Below are positions 52,142-59,743 of a stretch of DNA of 64,000 nt, piece after piece. The stretch comes from an uncultured Alphaproteobacteria bacterium (GTDB lineage Bacteria; Pseudomonadota; Alphaproteobacteria; HIMB59; GCA-002718135), in NCBI GenBank assembly GCA_902628835.1, contig CACOPD010000002.1:142218-206217 (forward strand), written 5' to 3'. The notes under the pieces are model-generated. The model had not been told where the DNA came from and made no database searches. It saw nothing but the letters and a program-made list of their open reading frames with translations. The translations under genes and the position numbers were made by a program. Positions within the stretch are counted from its first letter, which is position 1, and each line of letters starts with the position of its first letter.

Positions 52142-52798
52142 CTAAATAATTTTTCCATATGTTTTCATCATCCATTCATTGACCTTTGGATGATTGTAGA
52201 TTTCTTCCCTTAATTTTTTTAATCCTTCATAAGGCTCTAAAATATTCATTGGCACTCCATCTAAAAGGCCTGATGTTAGCCAACCTAGCAATCTCCAAAT
52301 TGCTAGATCAGCAATAGAAATGTTTTTTCCAACAAAAAAACTAGACCCCTCATTTTTTTCAAGCAAGTTTTCAAGAAATTCAAACCATTTGGGCAGGTGT
52401 TTTGTAGATAATATTTTTCTTGCTAATTCTAATCGATCCTTTTCTTTATCTCTGCCAGATAGAGTTACAAGATAGTTAATGTCTTGTGCTGCACCAATAA
52501 TTTGATCTATTTGAGCTGCTTCAAAATCATTATCTTTTGGATATAAACCTGATAATTTTCCACAATATCTTGCAATGGCACCTGTTTGAGCAATAATTTT
52601 ACCATCAACATCTAATATTGGTAATTGTTTAAAAGGAGCAATTTGCTTATTGGGCAATAACCCTGTTGCTTTTAAGTCATCAATTTCTTTTCCTTCTACA
52701 CGATAATCATTAAAAGGAATATCTCCTATAAATAAAGCCAGTCTTGTTACTTCTGCTCTCCAAAAAGGTATCTTAAAATAGTATAATGTTATTTCCAT
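52142..52798 (-). CDS. Glutathione S-transferase family protein
   Basis: 218 aa. The N-terminal thioredoxin-like domain reads LYYFKIPFWRAEVTRLAL (residues 5-22), with FKQLPILDVDGKIIAQTGAIARYCG (~57-80, in two parts) giving the cis-Pro and the glutathione-binding Gln-Thr. The alpha-helical C-terminal domain shows SIADLAIWRLLGW (~160). It resembles sigma/alpha-class GSTs. It may conjugate or reduce electrophiles; substrate unknown. It precedes pdxJ by 8 bp and is probably co-transcribed. Confidence 0.88.
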   Translation of the reverse strand: MEITLYYFKIPFWRAEVTRLALFIGDIPFNDYRVEGKEIDDLKATGLLPNKQIAPFKQLPILDVDGKIIAQTGAIARYCGKLSGLYPKDNDFEAAQIDQIIGAAQDINYLVTLSGRDKEKDRLELARKILSTKHLPKWFEFLENLLEKNEGSSFFVGKNISIADLAIWRLLGWLTSGLLDGVPMNILEPYEGLKKLREEIYNHPKVNEWMMKTYGKII

Positions 52799-52833
52799 AT
52801 TGATTATTTATTTTTTTTACATGATACACAGAT

Positions 52834-53235
52834 ATGTTCAAAAAAAATATAGATAATTTAATCATTATTATTAATATTATTTTCTTCTCCTACTATGCTA
52901 TTCAACTTTTAGTATTTACTGATGAATTTGCTTTGAACAACTTAGGTTTCTTTAATCATGCAGTCGCAGGATTATCGGAGATTATTGGTATAATTTTTTT
53001 ATCTTTCGCTTTATCTTTTATCACTATAATATTTCGAGGTCTAGAAAAACAATCCCCACTTATCTATTGTATTTTTATAATCCAATTTTTAGTATCAATT
53101 AATTTTTGGAGATATGTAATTACAAATAGTCAAGGAGAAACAAATTTGGATATTATTTCTATTAATGCTATCTTTTTTTCATTTGTTACATTTTTAAATT
53201 TACTATTAATAATCAAAAATTTTAAAAAGATTTAA
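52834..53235 (+). CDS. Hypothetical four-helix membrane protein
   Basis: 133 aa. Four hydrophobic segments are visible at about residues 9-29, 42-68, 76-95 and 110-130. The ends are Lys-rich (MFKKN, FKKI). I do not recognise a family. It starts 35 bp from the divergent GST gene and is followed by a serine hydrolase 44 bp later. Another four-helix protein of the same length lies at 54518-54919 but shares no obvious sequence with it. Confidence 0.7.
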   Translation: MFKKNIDNLIIIINIIFFSYYAIQLLVFTDEFALNNLGFFNHAVAGLSEIIGIIFLSFALSFITIIFRGLEKQSPLIYCIFIIQFLVSINFWRYVITNSQGETNLDIISINAIFFSFVTFLNLLLIIKNFKKI

Positions 53236-53279
53236 TATAATTTAATTTAAAAAAGAATATATGTTTGAATAATTTTTTT

Positions 53280-54443
53280 ATGAATACAGAAATACTTAGT
53301 AATAAAATTGAAAATATTTTTAATAAACACAAGATACCTTGTTTATCTGTAATAATCACAAATAAGAATAAAAATATTTTTGAGCAATATCATGGTTACA
53401 ATCATTTAGAAAAACAGATTCTTTTTACTGAAAATTCAATTGTAAGAATTGCATCTATGACCAAGCCAATTACATCGTTGTGTATTTTTCAATTAATTGA
53501 AAAAAACTTAATCAGTTTAGAAACTAATATAGAAGATATTGATAAACGTTTTTTAGATATAAAAATTGTTCAATTGATAGGCGATAAACCTCAGTATTCA
53601 AAAGCTAATACTAAAATTAAAATTAAACATTTATTAAATCATACTTCTGGATATGGGTATCAATTTCTAAATCCTGAAATTAAATTTCTAGTCGATCAAA
53701 AGATATTGCAAGACATACAAAATGATGGTGAAGATTTTCTAGATGCTCCTATTTTATTTGAACCTGGTACCAAATGGAATTATGGCATCAGTACGGATCT
53801 ACTTGGTTACATAATTGAAAAATTAACTAATAAAAAATTAGATGAGTACATGAAAGAAAATTTATTTGATAAACTTGGTATGAAAAATACTTCATTTAGC
53901 TTAGATGAAAATAAATTTAATAATTTAGCTTATATCTATGACTATATTGATAATAAGATCGTCATCAATAAAAGCATCGCTAAATATCAAGATGATAGAG
54001 TAGGAAGATCTTTTCATTCGGGTGGAGGAGGATTAACCTCAACTACACAAGATTATGCTAAATTTATGCGTTTATTTTTAAACAATGACGATAGTGTTTT
54101 ATCTGAAAACTCAAAAAATTTGATGAAAACCAATCAAATAGGTAAACTCAAAGTTGAAACTATCGCATCTGTTGATCAAGAATTGGCAACATCATTAGAT
54201 AATGATGATAGTATTGAAAAAAAATTTGGATATGGTTTTATGATCAATAATGATACTACTCTTGAAGGTAGACCAAAGGGAAGTATTTCATGGTCAGGTA
54301 TATTTAATAGTTTTTTTTGGATTGATTTTAAAAATCAAATTGGGTGTGCAATATTTATGCAAATGCTACCTTATATGAATACAGCATCTTTAAAAACATT
54401 TTCAGAAATAGAAACAAGTATCTACGAAACTATAAATAATTAG
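53280..54443 (+). CDS. Serine hydrolase, beta-lactamase class C / EstB family
   Basis: 387 aa. The nucleophile motif SMTK (SxxK) is near residue 60, the Tyr of the second motif is in KWNYGISTDLLGYIIE (~170), and HSGGGGLTSTTQDYAKF (~245) is the third. No signal peptide is visible. Relatives are esterases and D-aminopeptidases rather than true beta-lactamases. ATG 53280 is preferred over an in-frame TTG at 53265. Nothing nearby indicates the ester or peptide it cleaves. Confidence 0.87.
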   Translation: MNTEILSNKIENIFNKHKIPCLSVIITNKNKNIFEQYHGYNHLEKQILFTENSIVRIASMTKPITSLCIFQLIEKNLISLETNIEDIDKRFLDIKIVQLIGDKPQYSKANTKIKIKHLLNHTSGYGYQFLNPEIKFLVDQKILQDIQNDGEDFLDAPILFEPGTKWNYGISTDLLGYIIEKLTNKKLDEYMKENLFDKLGMKNTSFSLDENKFNNLAYIYDYIDNKIVINKSIAKYQDDRVGRSFHSGGGGLTSTTQDYAKFMRLFLNNDDSVLSENSKNLMKTNQIGKLKVETIASVDQELATSLDNDDSIEKKFGYGFMINNDTTLEGRPKGSISWSGIFNSFFWIDFKNQIGCAIFMQMLPYMNTASLKTFSEIETSIYETINN

Positions 54444-54517
54444 AATTCAATTTAGAAAATCTCAGAGAATCAAAAATTTATAGTTTATATTATTTTTAAA
54501 TAAATAAGGGAGATTTT

Positions 54518-54919
54518 ATGATTGAATCAGCTGGAGGCATGATACCTTTTATTTGTCATGTTTTTCTAATTTTATTTGGTGGTTTTTTTGGTTTAAGTTT
54601 TGCTTTTAACAAAAATTTTGTACAAAATAGTCTTGGTTTTACATCTAAGGATGCAATTTTTATGGGTCGACCTCTTGGATTTTTAATGATCGGTGTAGTT
54701 TTGATGTTAATTGCTACATTATTTCAAATTGGAAGTTTTACTTCACCAAATGAAGTTATAGGCATTATGTTTATTTTTACTATTTTTGCTTTTTGTTACA
54801 ATCTTGGAACTACATTAAAAATTTTTGAGAGTTTTGATGGTAATGATTGGCCAATAAAAAATGCTATAAGACCACTAATACCAATGGTTGTGATTTTAAT
54901 ACGTTACTTTACTCTATAA
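54518..54919 (+). CDS. Hypothetical four-helix membrane protein with good ribosome site
   Basis: 133 aa. Hydrophobic segments lie near residues 8-28, 45-68, 78-98 and 115-132. GGGAG-type ribosome site (AAGGGAG) stands 6 bases before the ATG, one of the few clear ones in the window. No family is recognised. It ends just upstream of the tRNA-Thr gene, which is on the other strand. Confidence 0.72.
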   Translation: MIESAGGMIPFICHVFLILFGGFFGLSFAFNKNFVQNSLGFTSKDAIFMGRPLGFLMIGVVLMLIATLFQIGSFTSPNEVIGIMFIFTIFAFCYNLGTTLKIFESFDGNDWPIKNAIRPLIPMVVILIRYFTL

Positions 54920-54920
54920 A

Positions 54921-54953
54921 AAACAAATTTAGCACTCTTTAGAGAGTGCTAAA
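54921..54953 (-). terminator. Terminator after tRNA-Thr
   Basis: TTTAGCACTCT (54928-54938) and AGAGTGCTAAA (54943-54953) form an 11-bp perfect stem with a 4-base loop. On the minus strand a T-rich tail (TTTGTTTTTT) follows. It lies 5 bp downstream of the tRNA 3' end, so it probably ends the tRNA (and MFS) transcript. The plus strand has no T-run after the stem. Confidence 0.7.
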
Positions 54954-54957
54954 GCAC

Positions 54958-55032
54958 TGGTGCTGATACCGAGAATCGAACTTGGGTCTGACCGTTACCA
55001 ACGGCCTGTAATAACCATTATACTATATCAGC
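54958..55032 (-). tRNA. tRNA-Thr (anticodon GGT)
   Basis: On the minus strand, acceptor GCTGATA pairs with TATCAGC, the anticodon stem is GGCCG/CGGTC with loop TTGGTAA, and the T arm has TTCGATT. The anticodon GGT lies at 54999-54997. CCA is encoded at 54960-54958 after discriminator A. The D stem has three pairs and the T stem one A-C mismatch, otherwise the cloverleaf is complete. Its first ten bases include the stop codon of the MFS gene upstream. Confidence 0.9.
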
Positions 55033-56177
55033 TTCTTATTATTTTTATTCATTAAGAATAATAATAATAGACCATTGATTGCCCATATTAAAGAAAGAAC
55101 ATACATATTAAATGTTAAGCCAAAATATTCTGCCATATACCCGACTATTACTGGTCCAAAAATAAAACCTGCAAATCCTAATGTTGCCAAATTTGATACA
55201 GTTAAATTGATTGGTTCATTAGAACTTTTGATTGCTTGTCTATAAACTACAGCAATAAAATTTGCTGTTCCAAAACCAAATAATATCATTCCGGGAATTA
55301 TAAAATTAAGATTCATAGTAACAATTGATAATCCTAATATTATGCAAGAAAATAAACTAAAGTAACCTCCAACTATCTCTTCACTTAAAAAATTAATTAA
55401 TTTACTTGCGAGTAATCTCGCAAATATTTCTCCCAGATTAAAAAATAAAATAATCATACCTCCTAAATATAATGGAGCTTCTAGATCCTTTGTGAGCCAA
55501 ACAGGAGACCAATCTATAATTATGCCTAAAGTTGCAAAATTCATCATTAATAAAAAACCATAAATAAAAACATTGCTAGAAGGCATTTTAAACTTTATAT
55601 TTTTTTGAATTGGTTCAATTTCTTTTTTCATTCCAAATAATAAAATGACTAAAATATAAATAAAGAAAACAGTACCAACTAAAATAAAAGTAATTCTTGG
55701 ATCTGAAATATATTGAATAAAAAATGCTGCGCATAAAGCTCCAAAAAGTGATCCTGCACTAAAACAAGCTTGAAATAAAGGCGTGACTATTTTTGATGTT
55801 TTTTCTTCAATAACAGAAATTTGTGTTTGCATTGTTGGGAATAAGAGACCTATAGAAATCCCAAAGGGAATCCACGAAATTAAAAAAGTATCATAATTAG
55901 GAACACTTACCAAAAGTAGAGGACAGAAAGAAAAAATAATAATGCCTAATATAATGGTTCTAGTTGTTCCAATTCTAGGAACTACAACCCTTCCCGACAT
56001 TTGATTAGAAAAGAAATTAAAAATTCCAAATATAAAAATACCAAAACCTAATTGAGATTCAGTAATGTTTAATCTTTCAATGTTCCAAGGAATATGAACA
56101 AAATATATTCCTATCATAAACATTAGCAAAAAAGCTACACCAAAACATGCATTTCGTTCTTTATTAAAACTATTCAT
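55023..56177 (-). CDS. MFS transporter, YbjJ-like
   Basis: 384 aa with about 12 membrane helices. The family marks are HIPWNIERLNITESQLG (~residues 28-44), FFSNQMSGRVVVPRIGT (~54-70) and IIDWSPVWLTKDL (~214-226). It probably moves a sugar or small metabolite. A related gene lies at the right edge of the window. Unusually, its stop codon TAG (55025-55023) lies inside the tRNA-Thr gene, at tRNA positions 8-10. Confidence 0.88.
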   Translation of the reverse strand: MNSFNKERNACFGVAFLLMFMIGIYFVHIPWNIERLNITESQLGFGIFIFGIFNFFSNQMSGRVVVPRIGTTRTIILGIIIFSFCPLLLVSVPNYDTFLISWIPFGISIGLLFPTMQTQISVIEEKTSKIVTPLFQACFSAGSLFGALCAAFFIQYISDPRITFILVGTVFFIYILVILLFGMKKEIEPIQKNIKFKMPSSNVFIYGFLLMMNFATLGIIIDWSPVWLTKDLEAPLYLGGMIILFFNLGEIFARLLASKLINFLSEEIVGGYFSLFSCIILGLSIVTMNLNFIIPGMILFGFGTANFIAVVYRQAIKSSNEPINLTVSNLATLGFAGFIFGPVIVGYMAEYFGLTFNMYVLSLIWAINGLLLLFLMNKNNKKLI

Positions 56178-56317
56178 TTAAAACTAAGATAATAAAACTT
56201 TTTAGATTTTATTTATAAAATTACTATGTTTATTTCAATCTTATTAAATTTTGATAGTTTAATAATTATTAATCAAAAAAACATTGAATAAATATAATTT
56301 TTTTATACACTAGTATA

Positions 56318-56920
56318 ATGCATCATGTTGATTTTTGGTTTTCTATTGGAAGTACATATACATATTTGACAGTTAATAGATTACAGGAATTAGCAATTAA
56401 AGAAAATTTAAAATTTAATTGGCACCCTTTTAGTGTAAGAAAAATAATGATGGATATGGATAACATTCCATTCACTCCACCAGCAAAAAAGATAAAATCA
56501 GATTATATGTGGAGAGATATTAAAAGAAGAGCAAAGTTTTATGGTTTTGAAGCAAAAGTTCCAGCTCCTTATCCATTGAAGGAGTTTGATTTAGCCAACC
56601 AAATTGCGGTCCTTGGAATGAAAGAAGGTTGGGGGGTTGATTATGTTTTTAAAACTTATCAGCGTTGGTTTCAACAAGGTAAAGAGCCTGCAACAGAACC
56701 TAATTTGACTGAAATCTTTCAAGAGCTTAATTTAGATCATGAAGAAACTTTAGAAAAAGCCAATCAACAAGAAATAAAAGATAAATACTTAAGTAATACA
56801 GAATATGCTTATAAAAATGGAGTTTTTGGAAGTCCATCATTTATATATGATAGTGAAGTATTTTGGGGAGATGATAGACTTGAAGATTGTATTAAATGGA
56901 TTAAGTTAGAAGGTAAGTAA
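56318..56920 (+). CDS. DsbA-family isomerase (2-hydroxychromene-2-carboxylate isomerase/GST-kappa like)
   Basis: 200 aa. VDFWFSIGSTYTYL (residues 4-17) replaces the DsbA CXXC with Ser, as in HCCA isomerases and kappa GSTs. FNWHPFSVRKI (~34), PYPLKEFDLANQIAVLGM (~88-105) and GVFGSPSFIYDSEVFWGDDRLE (~167-188, in parts) follow the family. These enzymes use glutathione to isomerise or reduce aromatic or other electrophilic compounds. No aromatic pathway is nearby. The 140-bp gap before it is very AT-rich, with TATAAT-like stretches but no clear promoter. Confidence 0.87.
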   Translation: MHHVDFWFSIGSTYTYLTVNRLQELAIKENLKFNWHPFSVRKIMMDMDNIPFTPPAKKIKSDYMWRDIKRRAKFYGFEAKVPAPYPLKEFDLANQIAVLGMKEGWGVDYVFKTYQRWFQQGKEPATEPNLTEIFQELNLDHEETLEKANQQEIKDKYLSNTEYAYKNGVFGSPSFIYDSEVFWGDDRLEDCIKWIKLEGK

Positions 56921-56926
56921 ATTAAT

Positions 56927-57043
56927 ATGAAGTTTCTAAATTTTATTTTTCCTAAAGGTCAATGGTCAATAACTAGAGTTGCAATACTATTTCTGATATT
57001 TATGATCCTTGATTTTATTGTTGTTTATTACAAAATTATATAA
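56927..57043 (+). CDS. Small single-helix membrane protein (38 aa)
   Basis: MKFLNFIFPKGQWSITRVAI begins a 38-residue frame with one hydrophobic helix (~18-35) ending YYKII. Positive residues lie before the helix, so the N-terminus should be cytoplasmic. It sits 6 bp after the isomerase stop and 11 bp before the Uup-like gene, in the same direction, which suggests a real operon member. No family is recognised; function unknown. Confidence 0.5.
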   Translation: MKFLNFIFPKGQWSITRVAILFLIFMILDFIVVYYKII

Positions 57044-57054
57044 TACTTAAATTA

Positions 57055-58869
57055 GTGGCTAGTGATTTATTATTTTCTCTAAGAGATGTAGAAATCAAAT
57101 TTGGCAAAAAAGTAATTTTCCATGATCTAAACTTAAATTTACACAAGGGCGATATGATTGCTCTTGTTGGCAAAAATGGTGTTGGTAAAACTACCTTGAT
57201 GAAGACTATTTATGGCGATCAAGATTTAGATGCAGGAGAATTATGGAATTACCCAAACCTTAAAGTTGGGTACTTCAATCAAAAATTTGAAAAATTAAAT
57301 AACAAAACCATTGAAGAGAATTTTTCAGACTTACTAAATGAACAAAATAAACATTTTGTTGATATATTTTGTAATAAACTTAATTTAGATAAACTAGCTA
57401 ATGTTGAAGATCTTTCAGGAGGTCAAAAAAGAAAAGTTTATTTAATTCGATCTTTGTTAAAAGACTCAGATGTTTTGTTGTTAGATGAGCCAACCAATCA
57501 TTTAGATTTACAATGTATTGAATGGCTAGAAAGTTATTTACGAAATTTAAATAAGACAATTATATGTGTTAGTCATGATAGAACTTTTCTCAGTAATTTT
57601 ACTAATAAAGTTTTTTGGATAGATAGAGGAAAATTACGAGTAAGCCCTAGAGGATTTAAAGATTTTGATAAATGGTCTGAGGAGTTACTCGATCAAGAAT
57701 ATAGAGAATTAAGAAATAGAAAACAATTTGTTAATATTGAACTAGAGTGGGCAAATAAAGGTGTTAAAGCTCGTGTAAAGAGGAATGAAAAAAGACTAAA
57801 GAGAGCAAAAGAGTTAAAATTGCAATTAGAAAAAGATGAAGCCTCTTATAGAAGTGCAATAAAATCTTTAAGGCCTCAAGTATCTAAAAAATCTACCGAT
57901 CAATCTAAATTTATTGCTGAGCTCCAAGAAGTATTTGTAAAATATCCTAATCAGAGTGAATTTGTTTTTAAAAACCTATCAATAAAAATTTCAAAAAATG
58001 ATCGCATAGGTCTGTTAGGGAATAATGGGAGTGGTAAATCAACTTTTCTTCGTACCATTCTTAATGAAATAAAAATTTCTAAAGGTAAAATAAAGCTCAA
58101 AAAAAATTTAGAATTTTCTTATTTTGATCAAATGCGTAATGATCTTAACGGCAGAAAATCTATAAAAGATATCTTAGTACCCTCTGGAGGAGATTATTTA
58201 AAAGTTCAAGGAAGAGATAGGCATGTTTGTAGTTATGTGAAAGATTTTCAGTTTGATCCTAAAAATGTCAATCATACGATACAAACATTATCAGGAGGAG
58301 AGCAAAATAGATTACTTTTAGCAAAAGTATTAGCTAATCCTAAGACTGGACTTATATTAGATGAGCCAACAAATGATCTAGATTTAGAAACACTAGATCT
58401 ATTAACTGAAATGTTATCAAATTATAATGGAACGTTATTAATAGTATCACATGATCGAGATTTTTTAGATCAAACTGTAAATAAAATTCTACATTTCAAA
58501 GAAGATGGAAATGTATCATTGTTTTTTGGAGGATATAGTGATTTTTTAAAATCTGAAAATCAACAAGTTATAAAAAATAAAGAAACAAAAAAATCACATT
58601 CAGAAAATAACAAAGCAAAAAATTCTAAACCTAAACTCTCATATAAGTTTCAATATGAATTAGAGCAATTGCCAAACCAAATAAAAAATATTCAACAAGA
58701 ATTAGAGGATATTAAAAATGAATTGAAGGATACAAACTTATATTTGGAAAATTATGAACGCTATCAAGAAATAACTTCTAAAATGGAAGTTCTTAATAGT
58801 GACCTCAATAAAAAAGAGAATAGATGGTATGAATTAATTAAAATGGAAGAGGATCTAGTTAGTAATTAA
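57055..58869 (+). CDS. uup: ABC-F family ATPase, Uup-like (GTG start)
   Basis: 604 aa with two ABC domains and no membrane part. Domain 1: VGKNGVGKTT (~residues 35-44), LSGGQKRKVY (~120), LLLDEPTNHLDL (~142). Domain 2: LGNNGSGKST (~320), LSGGEQNRLL (~415), LILDEPTNDLDL (~433). The C-terminal ~80 residues form a Lys/Glu-rich coiled coil, as in Uup. ABC-F proteins act on ribosomes; Uup also affects DNA-related processes in E. coli. GTG 57055 is the first start that fits the family N-terminus. Confidence 0.9.
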   Translation: MASDLLFSLRDVEIKFGKKVIFHDLNLNLHKGDMIALVGKNGVGKTTLMKTIYGDQDLDAGELWNYPNLKVGYFNQKFEKLNNKTIEENFSDLLNEQNKHFVDIFCNKLNLDKLANVEDLSGGQKRKVYLIRSLLKDSDVLLLDEPTNHLDLQCIEWLESYLRNLNKTIICVSHDRTFLSNFTNKVFWIDRGKLRVSPRGFKDFDKWSEELLDQEYRELRNRKQFVNIELEWANKGVKARVKRNEKRLKRAKELKLQLEKDEASYRSAIKSLRPQVSKKSTDQSKFIAELQEVFVKYPNQSEFVFKNLSIKISKNDRIGLLGNNGSGKSTFLRTILNEIKISKGKIKLKKNLEFSYFDQMRNDLNGRKSIKDILVPSGGDYLKVQGRDRHVCSYVKDFQFDPKNVNHTIQTLSGGEQNRLLLAKVLANPKTGLILDEPTNDLDLETLDLLTEMLSNYNGTLLIVSHDRDFLDQTVNKILHFKEDGNVSLFFGGYSDFLKSENQQVIKNKETKKSHSENNKAKNSKPKLSYKFQYELEQLPNQIKNIQQELEDIKNELKDTNLYLENYERYQEITSKMEVLNSDLNKKENRWYELIKMEEDLVSN

Positions 58870-58876
58870 GCTACTA

Positions 58877-59665
58877 TTAATAAGCACTAGTATTATCGGA
58901 TTTAGTATCTACATCTTTCAATTCTTTTAATAAACTTTCAGCATGTGATGTCATCATTCTAAAATCAGAAAGTAAGGTCGTAAATTGAAAACCGTATTCC
59001 ATCATTTCTTTCATATACTTAACTGATCCATTATGAATACCAGCAATCTTTCCTTTTTCTTTTGCTTTTTTTGCAATCATTTTAATGTTTGAAAAAACCG
59101 GATCTTCACGAACATCAAATTTAGGCGGTAAACCATAAGAGGAACTCATATCTGCGGGCCCAATATAAATACCTGTTAAGTTTGGAACTGAAAGAATGGC
59201 ATCTAAATTTTCGACTGCCTCTTTTGTTTCAACCATTGCTAAACTCACTATATTTTTGTTCGCATGCTGGTGATAATCTGAACCATACGCAACCTGAGCT
59301 CTCATTGGACCAAAACTTCTTTGACCTATAGGAGGGTAATAACAATATGAAACAAACTTTTCACAGTCCTCTTTTGTATTAATCATTGGTGCAATAATAC
59401 CCTGAACTCCAAGGTCTAACATCTTCATAATAATACCAGGCTCATTCCAAGGAACTCTTGTCATTGGCACAGTATCACTATTTGACAATCCTTGTACCAT
59501 AGCAATAGCAGTTGAATAGTCATTTTGACCATGTTGCATATCAATTGTAACAGAATCCCATCCCATTTTTCCAAATGCTTCTGCTGTAAAAGAATTAGGT
59601 ATAGACAACCAAGCATTTACTGAGGCTTCACCTTTCTTCCAGATATCAAACAACTTATTTTTCAT
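58877..59665 (-). CDS. HpcH/HpaI-family 2-keto-3-deoxy acid aldolase
   Basis: 262 aa. The catalytic His is in DMQHGQND (~residues 43-50), Arg in GQRSFGPMRA (~112), the metal Glu in MVETKEAVENLD (~148-159) and the metal Asp in IGPADMSSSYG (~168-178). Class II aldolases of this family split 2-keto-3-deoxy acids (e.g. KDR, HKHD) to pyruvate plus an aldehyde. It is divergent from the following sugar module with 78 bp between starts, which probably holds both promoters. It could complete an oxidative sugar pathway started by the enolase-type or UxaA-type dehydratases elsewhere. Confidence 0.9.
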   Translation of the reverse strand: MKNKLFDIWKKGEASVNAWLSIPNSFTAEAFGKMGWDSVTIDMQHGQNDYSTAIAMVQGLSNSDTVPMTRVPWNEPGIIMKMLDLGVQGIIAPMINTKEDCEKFVSYCYYPPIGQRSFGPMRAQVAYGSDYHQHANKNIVSLAMVETKEAVENLDAILSVPNLTGIYIGPADMSSSYGLPPKFDVREDPVFSNIKMIAKKAKEKGKIAGIHNGSVKYMKEMMEYGFQFTTLLSDFRMMTSHAESLLKELKDVDTKSDNTSAY

Positions 59666-59743
59666 TTTTTTATATTTATCTGTATTATTATATTTGTATA
59701 AAAATACTATTAAAATAAAATTAAATTACTTCTTAGTATAATA

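Noticed and set aside
54958-55032. tRNA-Thr as an integration site for a mobile element
   Set aside because: No integrase gene, no repeat of the tRNA 3' end and ordinary genes on both sides.
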